Part shown: piece by piece, positions 1-8,072 of the stretch
How positions within the stretch are numbered: the stretch's first letter is position 1
Layout of the letters: the number at the start of each line of letters is the position of its first letter
Assembly: GCF_010092505.1 (NCBI RefSeq)
Contig: NZ_CP048021.1
Coordinates: forward strand, 434,001 to 498,000
Source of the DNA: Virgibacillus sp. MSP4-1
GTDB taxonomy: Bacteria > Bacillota > Bacilli > Bacillales > Alkalibacillaceae
Length of the DNA: 64,000 nt
Direction: 5' to 3'
Program-made: the position numbers and the translations under genes
Notes under the pieces: model-generated
Seen by the model: only the letters and a program-made list of their open reading frames with translations
The model's database searches: none
What the model was told of the DNA's origin: nothing

Positions 1-133
1 TAATACTGTTAATCAGGAATTCAGGCAAATCCTCCTTAGTTCCAACCCTTTCCTGATACTTCGAAATAATCCCCTGATAGTACTCTACAGTAGATTCAGG
101 TCCTAATCCGCCAATTAATCCGAGTTTCTTCAT
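1..133 (-). CDS. Aspartate/glutamate racemase family protein, N-terminal part (cut by window edge)
   Basis: Read on the minus strand, the ATG at 131-133 opens a frame beginning MKKLGLIGGLGPESTVEYY that stays open to the window edge. The GLIGGLGPEST start is typical of the aspartate/glutamate racemase (YgeA/RacD-like) family, which interconverts amino-acid enantiomers without PLP using two cysteines; those cysteines lie beyond the visible part. A strong ribosome binding site, AGGAGGG on the minus strand (about 141-147), lies 7 bases upstream. Only about 44 residues are visible, so substrate is not known. It is divergent from the phosphoesterase that follows. Confidence 0.72.
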   Translation of the reverse strand, partial: MKKLGLIGGLGPESTVEYYQGIISKYQERVGTKEDLPEFLINSI

Positions 134-242
134 TTGTTATCCCTCCTAATCTTATTTTAACATATTGGAATAGTCAGATTTTGATTTTGACCTGGAAAGG
201 CTGTATGGTTAAAGCAAAGATTCTGCAGGAAAGGGATTTTTT

Positions 243-731
243 ATGAAAATCATTGTCACAGGAGACACTCATATTTCCGGAAAAAATAAGCAGCTTCCAC
301 CTAAGTTACTGGCTGCCTGCGAAAAAGCCGACCTGATTATCCATACCGGAGATTGGAAGACCCTTGAGGTTTATCGGACGTTAAGGGAATACGCAAAGGT
401 CATAGGAGTTTATGGGAATGTTGATGGGGAGGAAATTACGGATCAATTTCCCGTAAAGGACAGATTGGAAATAAAGGGATATAAAATCGGTATGGTTCAT
501 GGTCATGGAGAGAAAAAGACGACGGAAAAGCGGGCCATCGAGGCTTTTCAGGAAGATATGCCGGATATTTTAATTTTTGGCCACTCACACATCCCGCTCA
601 TCCGGTATTTTAAAAAAACATTGTTGATGAACCCAGGGTCACCCACCGATAAACGAAAACTGCCATTTTATTCATTCGGAGTTTTGGAGATTGGGGAAGA
701 ACTGCGGACAGAGATTGTTTATTTTAAATAG
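243..731 (+). CDS. YfcE/MJ0936-type metallophosphoesterase
   Basis: A 162-residue cytosolic calcineurin-like phosphoesterase of the short YfcE/MJ0936 class. The metal-binding motifs are all present: GDTH (Asp8, His10), GDW (Asp37), GNVD (Asn59), GHGE and GHSH (His114, His116). Such enzymes hydrolyse phosphodiesters or phosphomonoesters with two divalent metals; the physiological substrate cannot be read from sequence. Start ATG at 243 is preceded by an AGGAAAGG-type binding site. The stop codon is followed within 8 bases by a REP-like palindrome that an IS110 element has split. It stands alone, divergent from the racemase gene. Confidence 0.85.
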   Translation: MKIIVTGDTHISGKNKQLPPKLLAACEKADLIIHTGDWKTLEVYRTLREYAKVIGVYGNVDGEEITDQFPVKDRLEIKGYKIGMVHGHGEKKTTEKRAIEAFQEDMPDILIFGHSHIPLIRYFKKTLLMNPGSPTDKRKLPFYSFGVLEIGEELRTEIVYFK

Positions 732-860
732 ACTTTCGGGGGTGGTGCCTAGTATAGAAAATAGGTTCTATTCCATATAAAAAACCACCGTTTTCATTGT
801 AAAATAGAAGTACCTACCACAGAACTTCCAATTACTAACCCAATTAAGGAGATGAAAACG

Positions 861-2270
861 ATGGTTTCCTCATTATTGAACCATATTCAAGGGAAAAATG
901 GAAGTCGATGGGCGGATTTTCTTCGAAAAGTAGGTGCAGAAAATTTATTAATTGTGGCGGTAGATGCAGCGAAATATACCCATAAAGGAATGATTTGTAC
1001 ATTTTATGGAGAGATTCTAGTTCGGCCTTTTGAGTTTGATGCATCGATGTCTGGCTTTCAGAAACTTAAGCATCATATAAAAAATGAGATGGATCAACAT
1101 AACTTTAAAAAAGTCGTCATGGGTGTGGAAACAACTGGTCACTATTATGAGGATCTGGTACATCATAGTAAAGATGAAGGGTACCAAGTTCGTATTTTGA
1201 ATGCCGCGACAACGGCCAATGAACGAAAGTCTATTTTGAATGGGTCAAAGACTGATAACCTCGACCTTATGGCTATTGTCCAGTCAATTATATACGGACG
1301 GGGTACTTCAAGCGAGTTAGCAACTGGCAAGGTACATGATCTTCAAAAACTTACTCGTGCTCGTCGTGAATTAGTCAAAGGAGAAACAGCAGTAAAAAAT
1401 CTTATTCGTGTTTATCTTGACTATATCTTTCGGGAATTCCAGGGGAAAAGTGTCTGGAAGGATGGTAAGCATAGAAACGTAAAACCATTTTCACAGTTAT
1501 TTGGTAAAGCGCCACGTTATATCATGCGACACTGCCTTCACCCGAGCGATATCTTATCCCTTGGAGCAGAAGGGTTACGTGAACTTTCCATTCGCGAGAA
1601 TTTAAAAATGCGCGATCAATCCATTGAGACTCTTTTGGCATTTGCGAAATACTCCATATCCAAACCAAAAGACGACCTTCAGGTCGAACATTACTTATTA
1701 AAACAGCAATTAGATCAGTTGGAGTTATTAGAGAGACAAATTAAGAATTTAGAAAGGCAAATTGAAGACTTGTTTGTACAAACAGAAGGAGCTGTGACGT
1801 TAAGTGTTTCAGGAATCGGGGTCGTAACGGGAGCAGAATTATATGCGGAAATGGGCGATATTTCCGATTTCGATCATGCGGGGCAACTTATTAAAATGGC
1901 AGGGACAAATCCTATCGTAAAACAATCAGGGGACAGAAGTCCGTCTTATTATGCCGTTTCTAAACAGGGAAGGCGGACTTTCCGAAACATCGTTTACCAG
2001 GTAGGGAGAACTCTAGCCAGGAACAATCCCGATATGAAACAGAAATATTTAGCCCTATTAGAACGCGGAAAATACCCCAGACAAGCGTATATAGCGATAG
2101 GAAATCGCATGATTCGTTTAGCCTATTCCATGATTAAACACCAAACGTTGTACCGGACAAGTCATGAAGATTACACACTTCAAGATCAGATTAGCAAAAA
2201 GCTGCACAGGAAAAACGCCAGCCTATTTTATGAGAAGTTCGTCTTATCGAACGAAGAATTGTCAGCTTAG
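861..2270 (+). CDS. IS110-family transposase (DEDD recombinase)
   Basis: A 469-residue recombinase that moves its element through a circular intermediate, guided (in characterised IS110 members) by a bridge RNA. The N-terminal RuvC-like DEDD domain shows VAVDAAK, GVETTGHYY and KTDNLDLMAI; the middle is helical with a coiled coil around residues 275-305; the C-terminal Transposase_20-type domain has SVSGIGVVTGAEL and the QSGDRS...SKQGRRTFR region that carries the conserved serine. An ATG at 852 directly abuts the AAGGAG at 846-851, so the ATG at 861, 9 bases on, is chosen. The frame is intact and looks active. The 5' leader is short and the 3' tail long, like the IS1111 group. Confidence 0.93.
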   Translation: MVSSLLNHIQGKNGSRWADFLRKVGAENLLIVAVDAAKYTHKGMICTFYGEILVRPFEFDASMSGFQKLKHHIKNEMDQHNFKKVVMGVETTGHYYEDLVHHSKDEGYQVRILNAATTANERKSILNGSKTDNLDLMAIVQSIIYGRGTSSELATGKVHDLQKLTRARRELVKGETAVKNLIRVYLDYIFREFQGKSVWKDGKHRNVKPFSQLFGKAPRYIMRHCLHPSDILSLGAEGLRELSIRENLKMRDQSIETLLAFAKYSISKPKDDLQVEHYLLKQQLDQLELLERQIKNLERQIEDLFVQTEGAVTLSVSGIGVVTGAELYAEMGDISDFDHAGQLIKMAGTNPIVKQSGDRSPSYYAVSKQGRRTFRNIVYQVGRTLARNNPDMKQKYLALLERGKYPRQAYIAIGNRMIRLAYSMIKHQTLYRTSHEDYTLQDQISKKLHRKNASLFYEKFVLSNEELSA

Positions 2271-2331
2271 AAATACTGTAAATTCGAATGATGTAAGCAA
2301 GAATACAGAAATACCTTTTGAACCCAAAACG

Positions 2332-2511
2332 GGGCTTCTCTAGGACGTTAGATCACATTGTACATCGTGCCTGAGGCTTTTGACCTCGAGTGACAGCGTT
2401 ATGGATCTTGTCCTACAAGTACGAATAATACGTGAAATCTAAGTTTATATTTACTAGGCGGTATCCTCTGTAGGATGAAACGCAAGGTCCTTTCACGTTC
2501 TAGAGAAGCCC
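2332..2511 (+). ncRNA. Candidate IS110 bridge RNA
   Basis: Seen: GGGCTTCTCTAG (2332-2343) pairs perfectly with CTAGAGAAGCCC (2500-2511). Inside, a first loop closed by GATCaCAT (2351-2358) with ATGGATC (2401-2407) holds GTGCCT (2367-2372), identical to the left target 745-750, and GTGACAG (2390-2396), the complement of the right target CTGTCAC (2625-2631); a GAGG/CCTC hairpin separates them. A second loop closed by TCCTAC (2411-2416) with GTAGGA (2470-2475) holds ATACG (2428-2432), identical to the element's right end 2620-2624, and TACTAG (2452-2457), the complement of its left end CTAGTA (749-754). Known: IS110 bridge RNAs use one loop for target and one for donor. Inferred: this transcript is that RNA. 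Confidence 0.8.
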
Positions 2512-2624
2512 TATTATAAAGTTTCTGTGGTAGATGAGTCTTTCAAAAAATGGAAATGGAGGGCTTTAGTTAAGGTCGACCTTTTTTCCTTAAAATTAAA
2601 GTTTGACTTATTTTCCATTATACG

Positions 2625-2672
2625 CTGTCACCACCCGAAAAATCTTGTTTCACAGAATGTTTCACAAATTGA
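2625..2672 (+). repeat. REP-like palindromic repeat, right half (left half at 738-750), split by IS110
   Basis: The sequence CTGTCACCACCCGAAAAATC followed by a doubled TGTTTCACA motif matches the intact copy at 7650-7691 almost base for base. Together with GGGGGTGGTGCCT at 738-750 it rebuilds a GGTGGTG...CACCACC hairpin. The third copy lies at 51838-51884. All three copies lie directly downstream of a stop codon. Confidence 0.85.
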
Positions 2673-3018
2673 CTCCATCGTTATTCCTCGTTGATTTTGA
2701 GTCTTTCAGCTTATTTGTCTCCTTAAAACCTCTCCTGTTTTAGTTCATAGGATACATATTTTTATCGGATATGATTATGCCAGAGCAGATGTTAGGGATA
2801 ATGGATCATTTTATTTTATAAATATAGCGAATGTGCTAGTTTTCCTAATAGATGAATCCGTCCGGTAAATCCTGGAATCTCTTCCTTCCGTTAGCCTTTT
2901 GACAATATTCTCATTCCTGAACGACCTGAAAGAGTAGTACTTTTGTAGATGGCTTAAGGATCTCCTGAAAGGTACAAAACTACTAATTTTTTACAAAGGG
3001 ATTTCTGCAGTCAAAATA
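2673..3018. other. Intergenic, no gene seen
   Basis: AT-rich sequence between the insertion element and the protease promoter. No reading frame with a ribosome binding site, no clear terminator and no repeat shared with the rest of the window was seen. Confidence 0.5.
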
Positions 3019-3047
3019 TGACAAACTTTCATACAGATATTTACTAT
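3019..3047 (+). promoter_or_regulatory. Sigma-A-like promoter of bpr
   Basis: TGACAA (3019-3024), a 17-base spacer and TACTAT (3042-3047), about 150 bases upstream of the protease start. Inferred from the match to TTGACA-17-TATAAT. Confidence 0.5.
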
Positions 3048-3198
3048 ACTAGAACTAACTTCATAGATTTTTCACAATAACTCGCCTGCAGCTCTAGAGC
3101 CTACATGTTCAAAAATTCGTAGGGAAGGAGGGATGAACAGGGGAGTTTTTTGTTTTTCTTCACGAATAGTCAGCAAATCAAAAAAAGGAGGAGATTTT

Positions 3199-6100
3199 TT
3201 GCTGAAGAGGAAGCGTCGACGAATACGGGCTTTTAGTATGGTTGCTTCTACGATGATGGTATTCTCCCTTCTGGTACCTGGTATGGCCTATGGTGAGAGC
3301 GCTGCAAAGAACAGCAAAATACATGAATCAGCGAAGAATACCCAGCAAATCGCAGAAGCAAAAGTCAGTGATCGGCTGCAAAAGCAGTTTAGCGATCAAA
3401 AGCAAGTGACGTATCTGGTTAAATTTAAGGAAAAGACGGATACGAAACAGGTTGCAAAGGATGCCAGGAAGAAGGCACAAGCGAACAATCTATCAGCAAC
3501 GAAAGCAGAATTCACTCAGCGCTCTGCCGTGATTTCTGCACTAAAAGCAACAGCCCAGCAATCACAGCAGAATGTAAAAGCCTATCTTCAAAAAGAATTG
3601 GAGAAAGGCAGTGCAAAGGAAGTCCATTCTTATCATATTGTTAATGGGATGGCTGTTACGTCTACGAAAGAGGTTGCGGAAAAGATTGCTTCGTTTGAAG
3701 AGGTTGAAAAACTTCTGCCAAATGAAACCCGTCAATTGCTGACACCTGTGGATACGAAGGTGAAAAATAATCCTGAATCTGAATTGACCAGTGTAGAATG
3801 GAATGTTGAACGGGTTGGTGCACCTGAAGTTTGGGAAGATGGAATTGATGGTACTGGATCGGTTGTAGCCAACATTGATACAGGGGTTCAATGGGATCAC
3901 CCGGCCCTTCAGAATAACTATCGTGGCTATGATGCGGATACCGGTGAAGCAAGTCATGATTACAACTGGTTTGATGCGACAGCAGGAGAAAGTGAGCCTT
4001 ATGATGATCAGGGCCACGGAACTCACGTAATGGGTACGATGGTTGGAAATGAACCGGATGGATCCAATCAGGTTGGTGTTGCACCTGGGGCTAAGTTTAT
4101 TGCTGTTAAGGCATTTACGGCTGCTGGTGGAACAGACGCGGATTTATTAGAAGCAGCAGAATGGATTATGGCTCCAACAGATTCTGAAGGAAATGCACGT
4201 GCCGACCTTGCTCCGGATGTTGTCAACAACTCCTGGGGTGGCGGTCCTGGTTTGGATGAATGGTATCGTGATGTCGTGACGAACTGGAGAGCTGCTGGTA
4301 TTTTCCCTACCTTTTCAGCAGGGAATACGAGCTTAACCAATCCAGGTGGTCCAGGGTCTGTTGCTACACCGGCTAATTATCCTGAATCCTTTGCGGTAGG
4401 TGCTACAGACAGTAGTGACAATCTTGCAGGATTTTCTCTGCGCGGACCTTCACCATATGATGAAATTAAGCCTGAAATTTCAGCACCTGGGGTGAACATT
4501 CGTTCTTCTGTTCCAGGAGATGGCTATGATGGCACCTATAGTGGTACGTCCATGGCTTCCCCTGCTGTATCAGGCGCAGTAGCGTTGCTTCGTCAAGTGG
4601 ATAGCAGTATTACCGTGGACGAATTGGAGGAAGTGCTGATCAATTCAGCGATCCCAATGACCGATGATGAATATCCAGAGTCTCCAAATAATGGATATGG
4701 ACACGGTTTGTTAAATGCATATGACGCTGTTGCTCTTCTGGATAACGGTCTTGGAACCATCAAAGGTACGGTTACGAAGCATGGAGAAGATAGCGTTGCG
4801 CCGACTTTAGAACATACACCCCCGGAAGAAACGTATGAAGGAATGGATCTTCCTTTGAACATTCATGTGGAAGACGATATTAGTATCGCTTCTGTTTTAC
4901 TTGAATATCAAAATGCCAATGGAGAATGGGTATCTGTAGAAGCAGGCCGCACATCCGGTGATTACAAGTCTGCAGATTACACAGCTGCCATTCCAGGTGA
5001 CCAAATTAATGGTGATTCACTCACTTATAAATGGACGGTTGAAGACTTTGGAGAAAATACTACGGAAAGTGACACGTATACCGTAGATGTTCTTCCTGGT
5101 ATTTCCCTTGGTTATTCCGAGGATTTTGAAAGCACTCAGCCAGCAGGATGGTCTGTATTTGGTGAAAACAGCTCCTGGGAGTGGGGTGCACCTGAATCAG
5201 GACCGGGAAATGCTGCGTCTGGTGAAAATGTATATGCGACGAACCTTGCAGGTGATTACGATAGTGACATGAATGCAACCCTTATGATGCCACCGATTGA
5301 TTTACCTGAGGGAGAGGCTTACCTCCAATTTAACCAGTGGCATGATTTAGAGCAGTATTCATCAGGAACGGCCTACGACTTTGGCCATGTCTTTATTTCC
5401 ACCGATCAAGAAGAGTGGACGCAAATCCTGCAAGTTACAGGTACTACCAGTGATTGGGAAGAAGCAGAAGTAGACCTTTCTGAGTACAGTGGTCAAAGAG
5501 TTTATATTGGCTTTAACGTTACAACTGACGGTAGTGTTACCCGTGAAGGCTGGTATATTGATGACGTGGCGTTGTCTGATACATCCAAAGGAAATCAGGC
5601 ATCACTTCATAAGAAGAAAGGAAACAATGGAAAAGCAAAAGGGAAGAATAAAGGGAGAAAGAATGGAAATGCATTCGGGTTTATGAATGGCTTAGGTGTT
5701 ATTAAGTCAAACCCTAGTGCAGGACTAAAAGAAAAGGTAAATCCAGCTGATATTCAGCCGAATTTACCTAAAGAAGATCCTCCTGCCCAAGAGGACTATG
5801 TTAATCCTAACTTATTGCCTATGCAGGCGCAAGTGAGCGTACTTGAAAGCGGCCGTTCAGTGTCAACTGATCCGGCTACAGGAGAGTATTCGATAAGCCA
5901 TGCTGCCGGAGAATTTACATTAAAGGCAGAGTCCTATGGCTATGAATCTCAGGAGCAAAGTGTAACACTTGAAGCGGATAGTGAAGCTGTTGCAGATTTT
6001 ACACTTGAAGAAATTGATCAGTATACTGCAACAGGACAAGTTACTGATCAGGCTACAGGAGAGCCGATTGAAGGTGCGACCGTTCTTTTAGCTGAGGATG

Positions 6101-7596
6101 CAAACGTTGCACCGGTTGAAACAGACGAAAATGGGGAGTTCGCTATTACTGGTTATGAAGGCTCCTATACTTTGAAAATTATGGCACCAAATTATTACGG
6201 TCAGGATGTCAGCATTGATCTGACAGAAGATGTTCAGGTAAATGCTGAACTTGAGCCACTGTACACCTATCCTGGCGGGGAGATTGGCTATGATGACGGC
6301 ACTGCCGAAAATGCAAGAGCTTTTTATGATGCCGGGAATGCCTGGGCTGTAAAAATGTCCCTTCCAGAGGGTAAGGATCAGGCTGTTGTCACAGACGGTG
6401 TGTTCCGTTTCTGGAATGAGGAATGGCCACAGCCGGGTGGAACGGAATTCGCTGTTGAAATCTGGGATGCCAATGGTGAAGAAGGTTTACCTGGTGAAAA
6501 GATTGCCGGTCCGATTGAAGCAGAGGCTCTTCGTAATGGTGAATGGACAGTTGTGGATCTAAGAGAACACAATATTTTTGTAGATGGGGACTTTTACATG
6601 GTCTATGTACAAACCCATCCGAATCCTGATACTCCAGGACTTGCTACGGATGAAAGCAGCGAGCATGCCGGGCGAAGCTTTCAGCGAGTGGCTGGGGAAT
6701 GGTCACCATCTCCAACGTCAGAAGGAAACTATATGATTCGTGCTCGAGTAAGCTATGAGGTAGAAGATCCTCAAATTACCTCGCCGGAAGCTGGACTCAT
6801 TACCAGTGAGGAAGAGGTAACGGTAACTGGTACGGCTTCACCAACAACAGAAGTTGAACTGACGAATAATGGAGAAGCTGCCGGTACTTTTGAGGTAGGC
6901 GAATCCGGTGAGTTTGATATTCCTGTTGAACTTACCGAGGGTGAAAATGTATTAAAAGCAGTATCCAAACTAGATGGTGTAATGACGGGTGAGTCTGAAG
7001 AAGTTTCGGTTACATTAGATACGACAAGCCCTGAGCTTACCATTGACAGTCCTGAAGATGAGTCGAAATCCAATCGTGAAACCGTAACGGTTGAAGGTGC
7101 TTTCAGTGACGCGAATCTTGATTGGGTAAAAGTCAACGGACGTGAAGCTGATCTTTCAGATGACGGGACTTACTCCAAGAGAATTTTACTCGATAACGGT
7201 GAAAATGAAATTGAAGTGGTTGCTCAGGATTTAGCAGGAAATCAGACGACTGAAACGATTACACTTGATGTTGACTTTACAGCGCCTGAAATCAGCAATC
7301 TTCTGCCTGAGGAAGACCATGAACTGAAAGCTGGAGAAAGCGTGCGTATCGAATTTGACAGTGAGATTGACTTGGATGCAACGTTTGTCATCCATATGCC
7401 ACTCACCAATACACGTAACAAAGTATCCAACGCAACTGAGCTTCCTATGATGGAAATGTCTGATGGCCACTATGTAGGCTACTGGACCGCCACAAGCAAT
7501 CTTAAAGCAGAAGGAGCAGTCATCGAAGTAAAAGCCGTAGATGACCACGGAAACGAAACAAGAAAGAAAGCTGAAGGCAAGTTATATATTAATTAA
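3199..7596 (+). CDS. bpr: Bacillopeptidase F, secreted subtilisin-like serine protease
   Basis: A secreted S8 protease of about 1465 residues, similar along its whole length to B. subtilis Bpr (about 1430). Order: signal peptide (KRKRRR, then hydrophobic stretch, cleavage near GMAYG), I9-type propeptide, catalytic domain with Asp (NIDTGV, codon at 3877), His (GHGTH, codon 4015), oxyanion Asn (VNNSWGGG) and Ser (SGTSMASP, codon 4549), an immune-inhibitor-A/MAM-like domain (EDFES...WEWG), a Lys/Gly/Asn-rich linker near 5610-5680, two carboxypeptidase-regulatory-like domains, a beta-domain, and two Ig-like domains at the C-terminus. No LPXTG anchor is seen. The upstream ATG at 3133 has a ribosome site only 2 bases away; the TTG at 3199 follows AAAGGAGGAG at ideal distance and begins a normal signal peptide, so it is preferred. 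A REP-like repeat begins directly after the stop. Confidence 0.95.
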   Translation: MLKRKRRRIRAFSMVASTMMVFSLLVPGMAYGESAAKNSKIHESAKNTQQIAEAKVSDRLQKQFSDQKQVTYLVKFKEKTDTKQVAKDARKKAQANNLSATKAEFTQRSAVISALKATAQQSQQNVKAYLQKELEKGSAKEVHSYHIVNGMAVTSTKEVAEKIASFEEVEKLLPNETRQLLTPVDTKVKNNPESELTSVEWNVERVGAPEVWEDGIDGTGSVVANIDTGVQWDHPALQNNYRGYDADTGEASHDYNWFDATAGESEPYDDQGHGTHVMGTMVGNEPDGSNQVGVAPGAKFIAVKAFTAAGGTDADLLEAAEWIMAPTDSEGNARADLAPDVVNNSWGGGPGLDEWYRDVVTNWRAAGIFPTFSAGNTSLTNPGGPGSVATPANYPESFAVGATDSSDNLAGFSLRGPSPYDEIKPEISAPGVNIRSSVPGDGYDGTYSGTSMASPAVSGAVALLRQVDSSITVDELEEVLINSAIPMTDDEYPESPNNGYGHGLLNAYDAVALLDNGLGTIKGTVTKHGEDSVAPTLEHTPPEETYEGMDLPLNIHVEDDISIASVLLEYQNANGEWVSVEAGRTSGDYKSADYTAAIPGDQINGDSLTYKWTVEDFGENTTESDTYTVDVLPGISLGYSEDFESTQPAGWSVFGENSSWEWGAPESGPGNAASGENVYATNLAGDYDSDMNATLMMPPIDLPEGEAYLQFNQWHDLEQYSSGTAYDFGHVFISTDQEEWTQILQVTGTTSDWEEAEVDLSEYSGQRVYIGFNVTTDGSVTREGWYIDDVALSDTSKGNQASLHKKKGNNGKAKGKNKGRKNGNAFGFMNGLGVIKSNPSAGLKEKVNPADIQPNLPKEDPPAQEDYVNPNLLPMQAQVSVLESGRSVSTDPATGEYSISHAAGEFTLKAESYGYESQEQSVTLEADSEAVADFTLEEIDQYTATGQVTDQATGEPIEGATVLLAEDANVAPVETDENGEFAITGYEGSYTLKIMAPNYYGQDVSIDLTEDVQVNAELEPLYTYPGGEIGYDDGTAENARAFYDAGNAWAVKMSLPEGKDQAVVTDGVFRFWNEEWPQPGGTEFAVEIWDANGEEGLPGEKIAGPIEAEALRNGEWTVVDLREHNIFVDGDFYMVYVQTHPNPDTPGLATDESSEHAGRSFQRVAGEWSPSPTSEGNYMIRARVSYEVEDPQITSPEAGLITSEEEVTVTGTASPTTEVELTNNGEAAGTFEVGESGEFDIPVELTEGENVLKAVSKLDGVMTGESEEVSVTLDTTSPELTIDSPEDESKSNRETVTVEGAFSDANLDWVKVNGREADLSDDGTYSKRILLDNGENEIEVVAQDLAGNQTTETITLDVDFTAPEISNLLPEEDHELKAGESVRIEFDSEIDLDATFVIHMPLTNTRNKVSNATELPMMEMSDGHYVGYWTATSNLKAEGAVIEVKAVDDHGNETRKKAEGKLYIN

Positions 7597-7694
7597 GGTG
7601 GTGCCGCCCCGGGCGGTGCTCCCCGGGGTAGTGCTCCCCGGGGTAGTGCCTGTCACCACCCGAAAAATCTTGTTTCACAGGATGTTTCACAGAA
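7597..7694 (+). repeat. REP-like palindromic repeat with internal tandem expansion
   Basis: Starts on the base after the bpr stop codon. GGTGGTG (7597-7603) pairs with CACCACC (7654-7660). Between them the unit GGGGTAGTGCTCCCC is repeated, giving nested GC-rich palindromes. The right part is the shared CGAAAAATCTTGTTTCACA tail with two TGTTTCACA copies. This is the uninterrupted form of the site used by the IS110 element. Confidence 0.85.
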
Positions 7695-7730
7695 TCCCTG
7701 ACATCTTACGTACGGTGTCAGGGGTTTTTC
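7695..7730 (+). terminator. Rho-independent terminator of bpr
   Basis: CCCTGACA (7696-7703) pairs with TGTCAGGG (7716-7723), followed by a run of T. Confidence 0.85.
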
Positions 7731-7793
7731 TATATTCATTCGCTGATAAAAACACATTATAAATTACAATTTTAGGAATGTTGAGCAAACCTC

Positions 7794-7821
7794 TTGATTA
7801 TCAGTTCAATTCGTCGATAAT
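7794..7821 (+). promoter_or_regulatory. Possible promoter of the riboswitch-controlled receiver gene
   Basis: TTGATT (7794-7799), 16-base spacer, GATAAT (7816-7821), which would start transcription shortly before the c-di-GMP riboswitch. Moderate match only. Confidence 0.35.
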
Positions 7822-7854
7822 AATAAAGAGTGAAAATGATATAAAACAGAAAAC

Positions 7855-7945
7855 CGATAAGGGCAAACTTATTGAAAGATAAGGACGCAAAACTAAGGGC
7901 CTAAAGCTTACGAGCTATGGCAGCCTGGTTGCCGAAGAACTGGTC
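7855..7945 (+). promoter_or_regulatory. Cyclic di-GMP-I (GEMM-I) riboswitch
   Basis: The core signature is complete: GGGCAAACTT, GGACGCAAAACTA, AGGGCCTAAAG, then GGCAGCCTGGTTGCCGA. This class binds cyclic di-GMP and in Bacillota usually controls motility, adhesion or signalling genes through a terminator. A terminator follows at 7952-7982 and the regulated gene is a single-domain receiver protein at 8073. Direction of control (on or off) cannot be read with certainty. A second copy lies at 42485-42586. Confidence 0.93.
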
Positions 7946-7951
7946 ATAACA

Positions 7952-7982
7952 GACGAGCCTTTTTCTTTGGCTGGTCTTTTTT
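7952..7982 (+). terminator. Riboswitch expression-platform terminator
   Basis: GACGAGCC (7952-7959) pairs, with one mismatch, with GGCTGGTC (7969-7976) and is followed by six T. It lies between the aptamer and the receiver gene, so it probably serves as the riboswitch output. Confidence 0.75.
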
Positions 7983-8072
7983 CATGTTATCTGCCTTTTT
8001 GTCTTTATTGGATGCGGGTTTTGTACGAACAAAAGTCATAAGCAGCAATCTATGAGTAAGGAAGAGGCGCAA

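Larger units (their letters stand above)
749..2626 (+). mobile_element. IS110-family insertion sequence with CT core, inserted in a REP-like palindrome
   Basis: Boundaries come from comparison with an uninterrupted copy of the same repeat at 7597-7694. The left flank ends ggtggtgcCT (741-750) and the right flank resumes CTgtcaccaccc (2625-2636); joining them at one CT recreates the intact palindrome, so CT is the recombination core, present on both sides (749-750 and 2625-2626). Near the ends are imperfect inverted repeats: GTATAGAAAATAGGT at the left and, on the opposite strand, GTATAATGGAAAATAAGT at the right. The element is about 1.88 kb: a short 5' end (about 110 bp), a transposase at 861-2270, and a long 3' end (about 350 bp) holding a bridge RNA candidate. 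No target duplication beyond CT is seen, which fits the IS110/IS1111 mechanism. Confidence 0.88.

Noticed and set aside
852-860. ATG at 852 as start of the IS110 transposase
   Set aside because: It abuts the AAGGAG motif with no spacing; the ATG at 861 is properly placed.
3562-4084. Long minus-strand open frames inside bpr
   Set aside because: Antisense shadows of a high-confidence protease gene with continuous homology on the plus strand.
7541-7762. 73-codon plus frame over the end of bpr
   Set aside because: Runs through the REP-like repeat and terminator; out of frame shadow of bpr.
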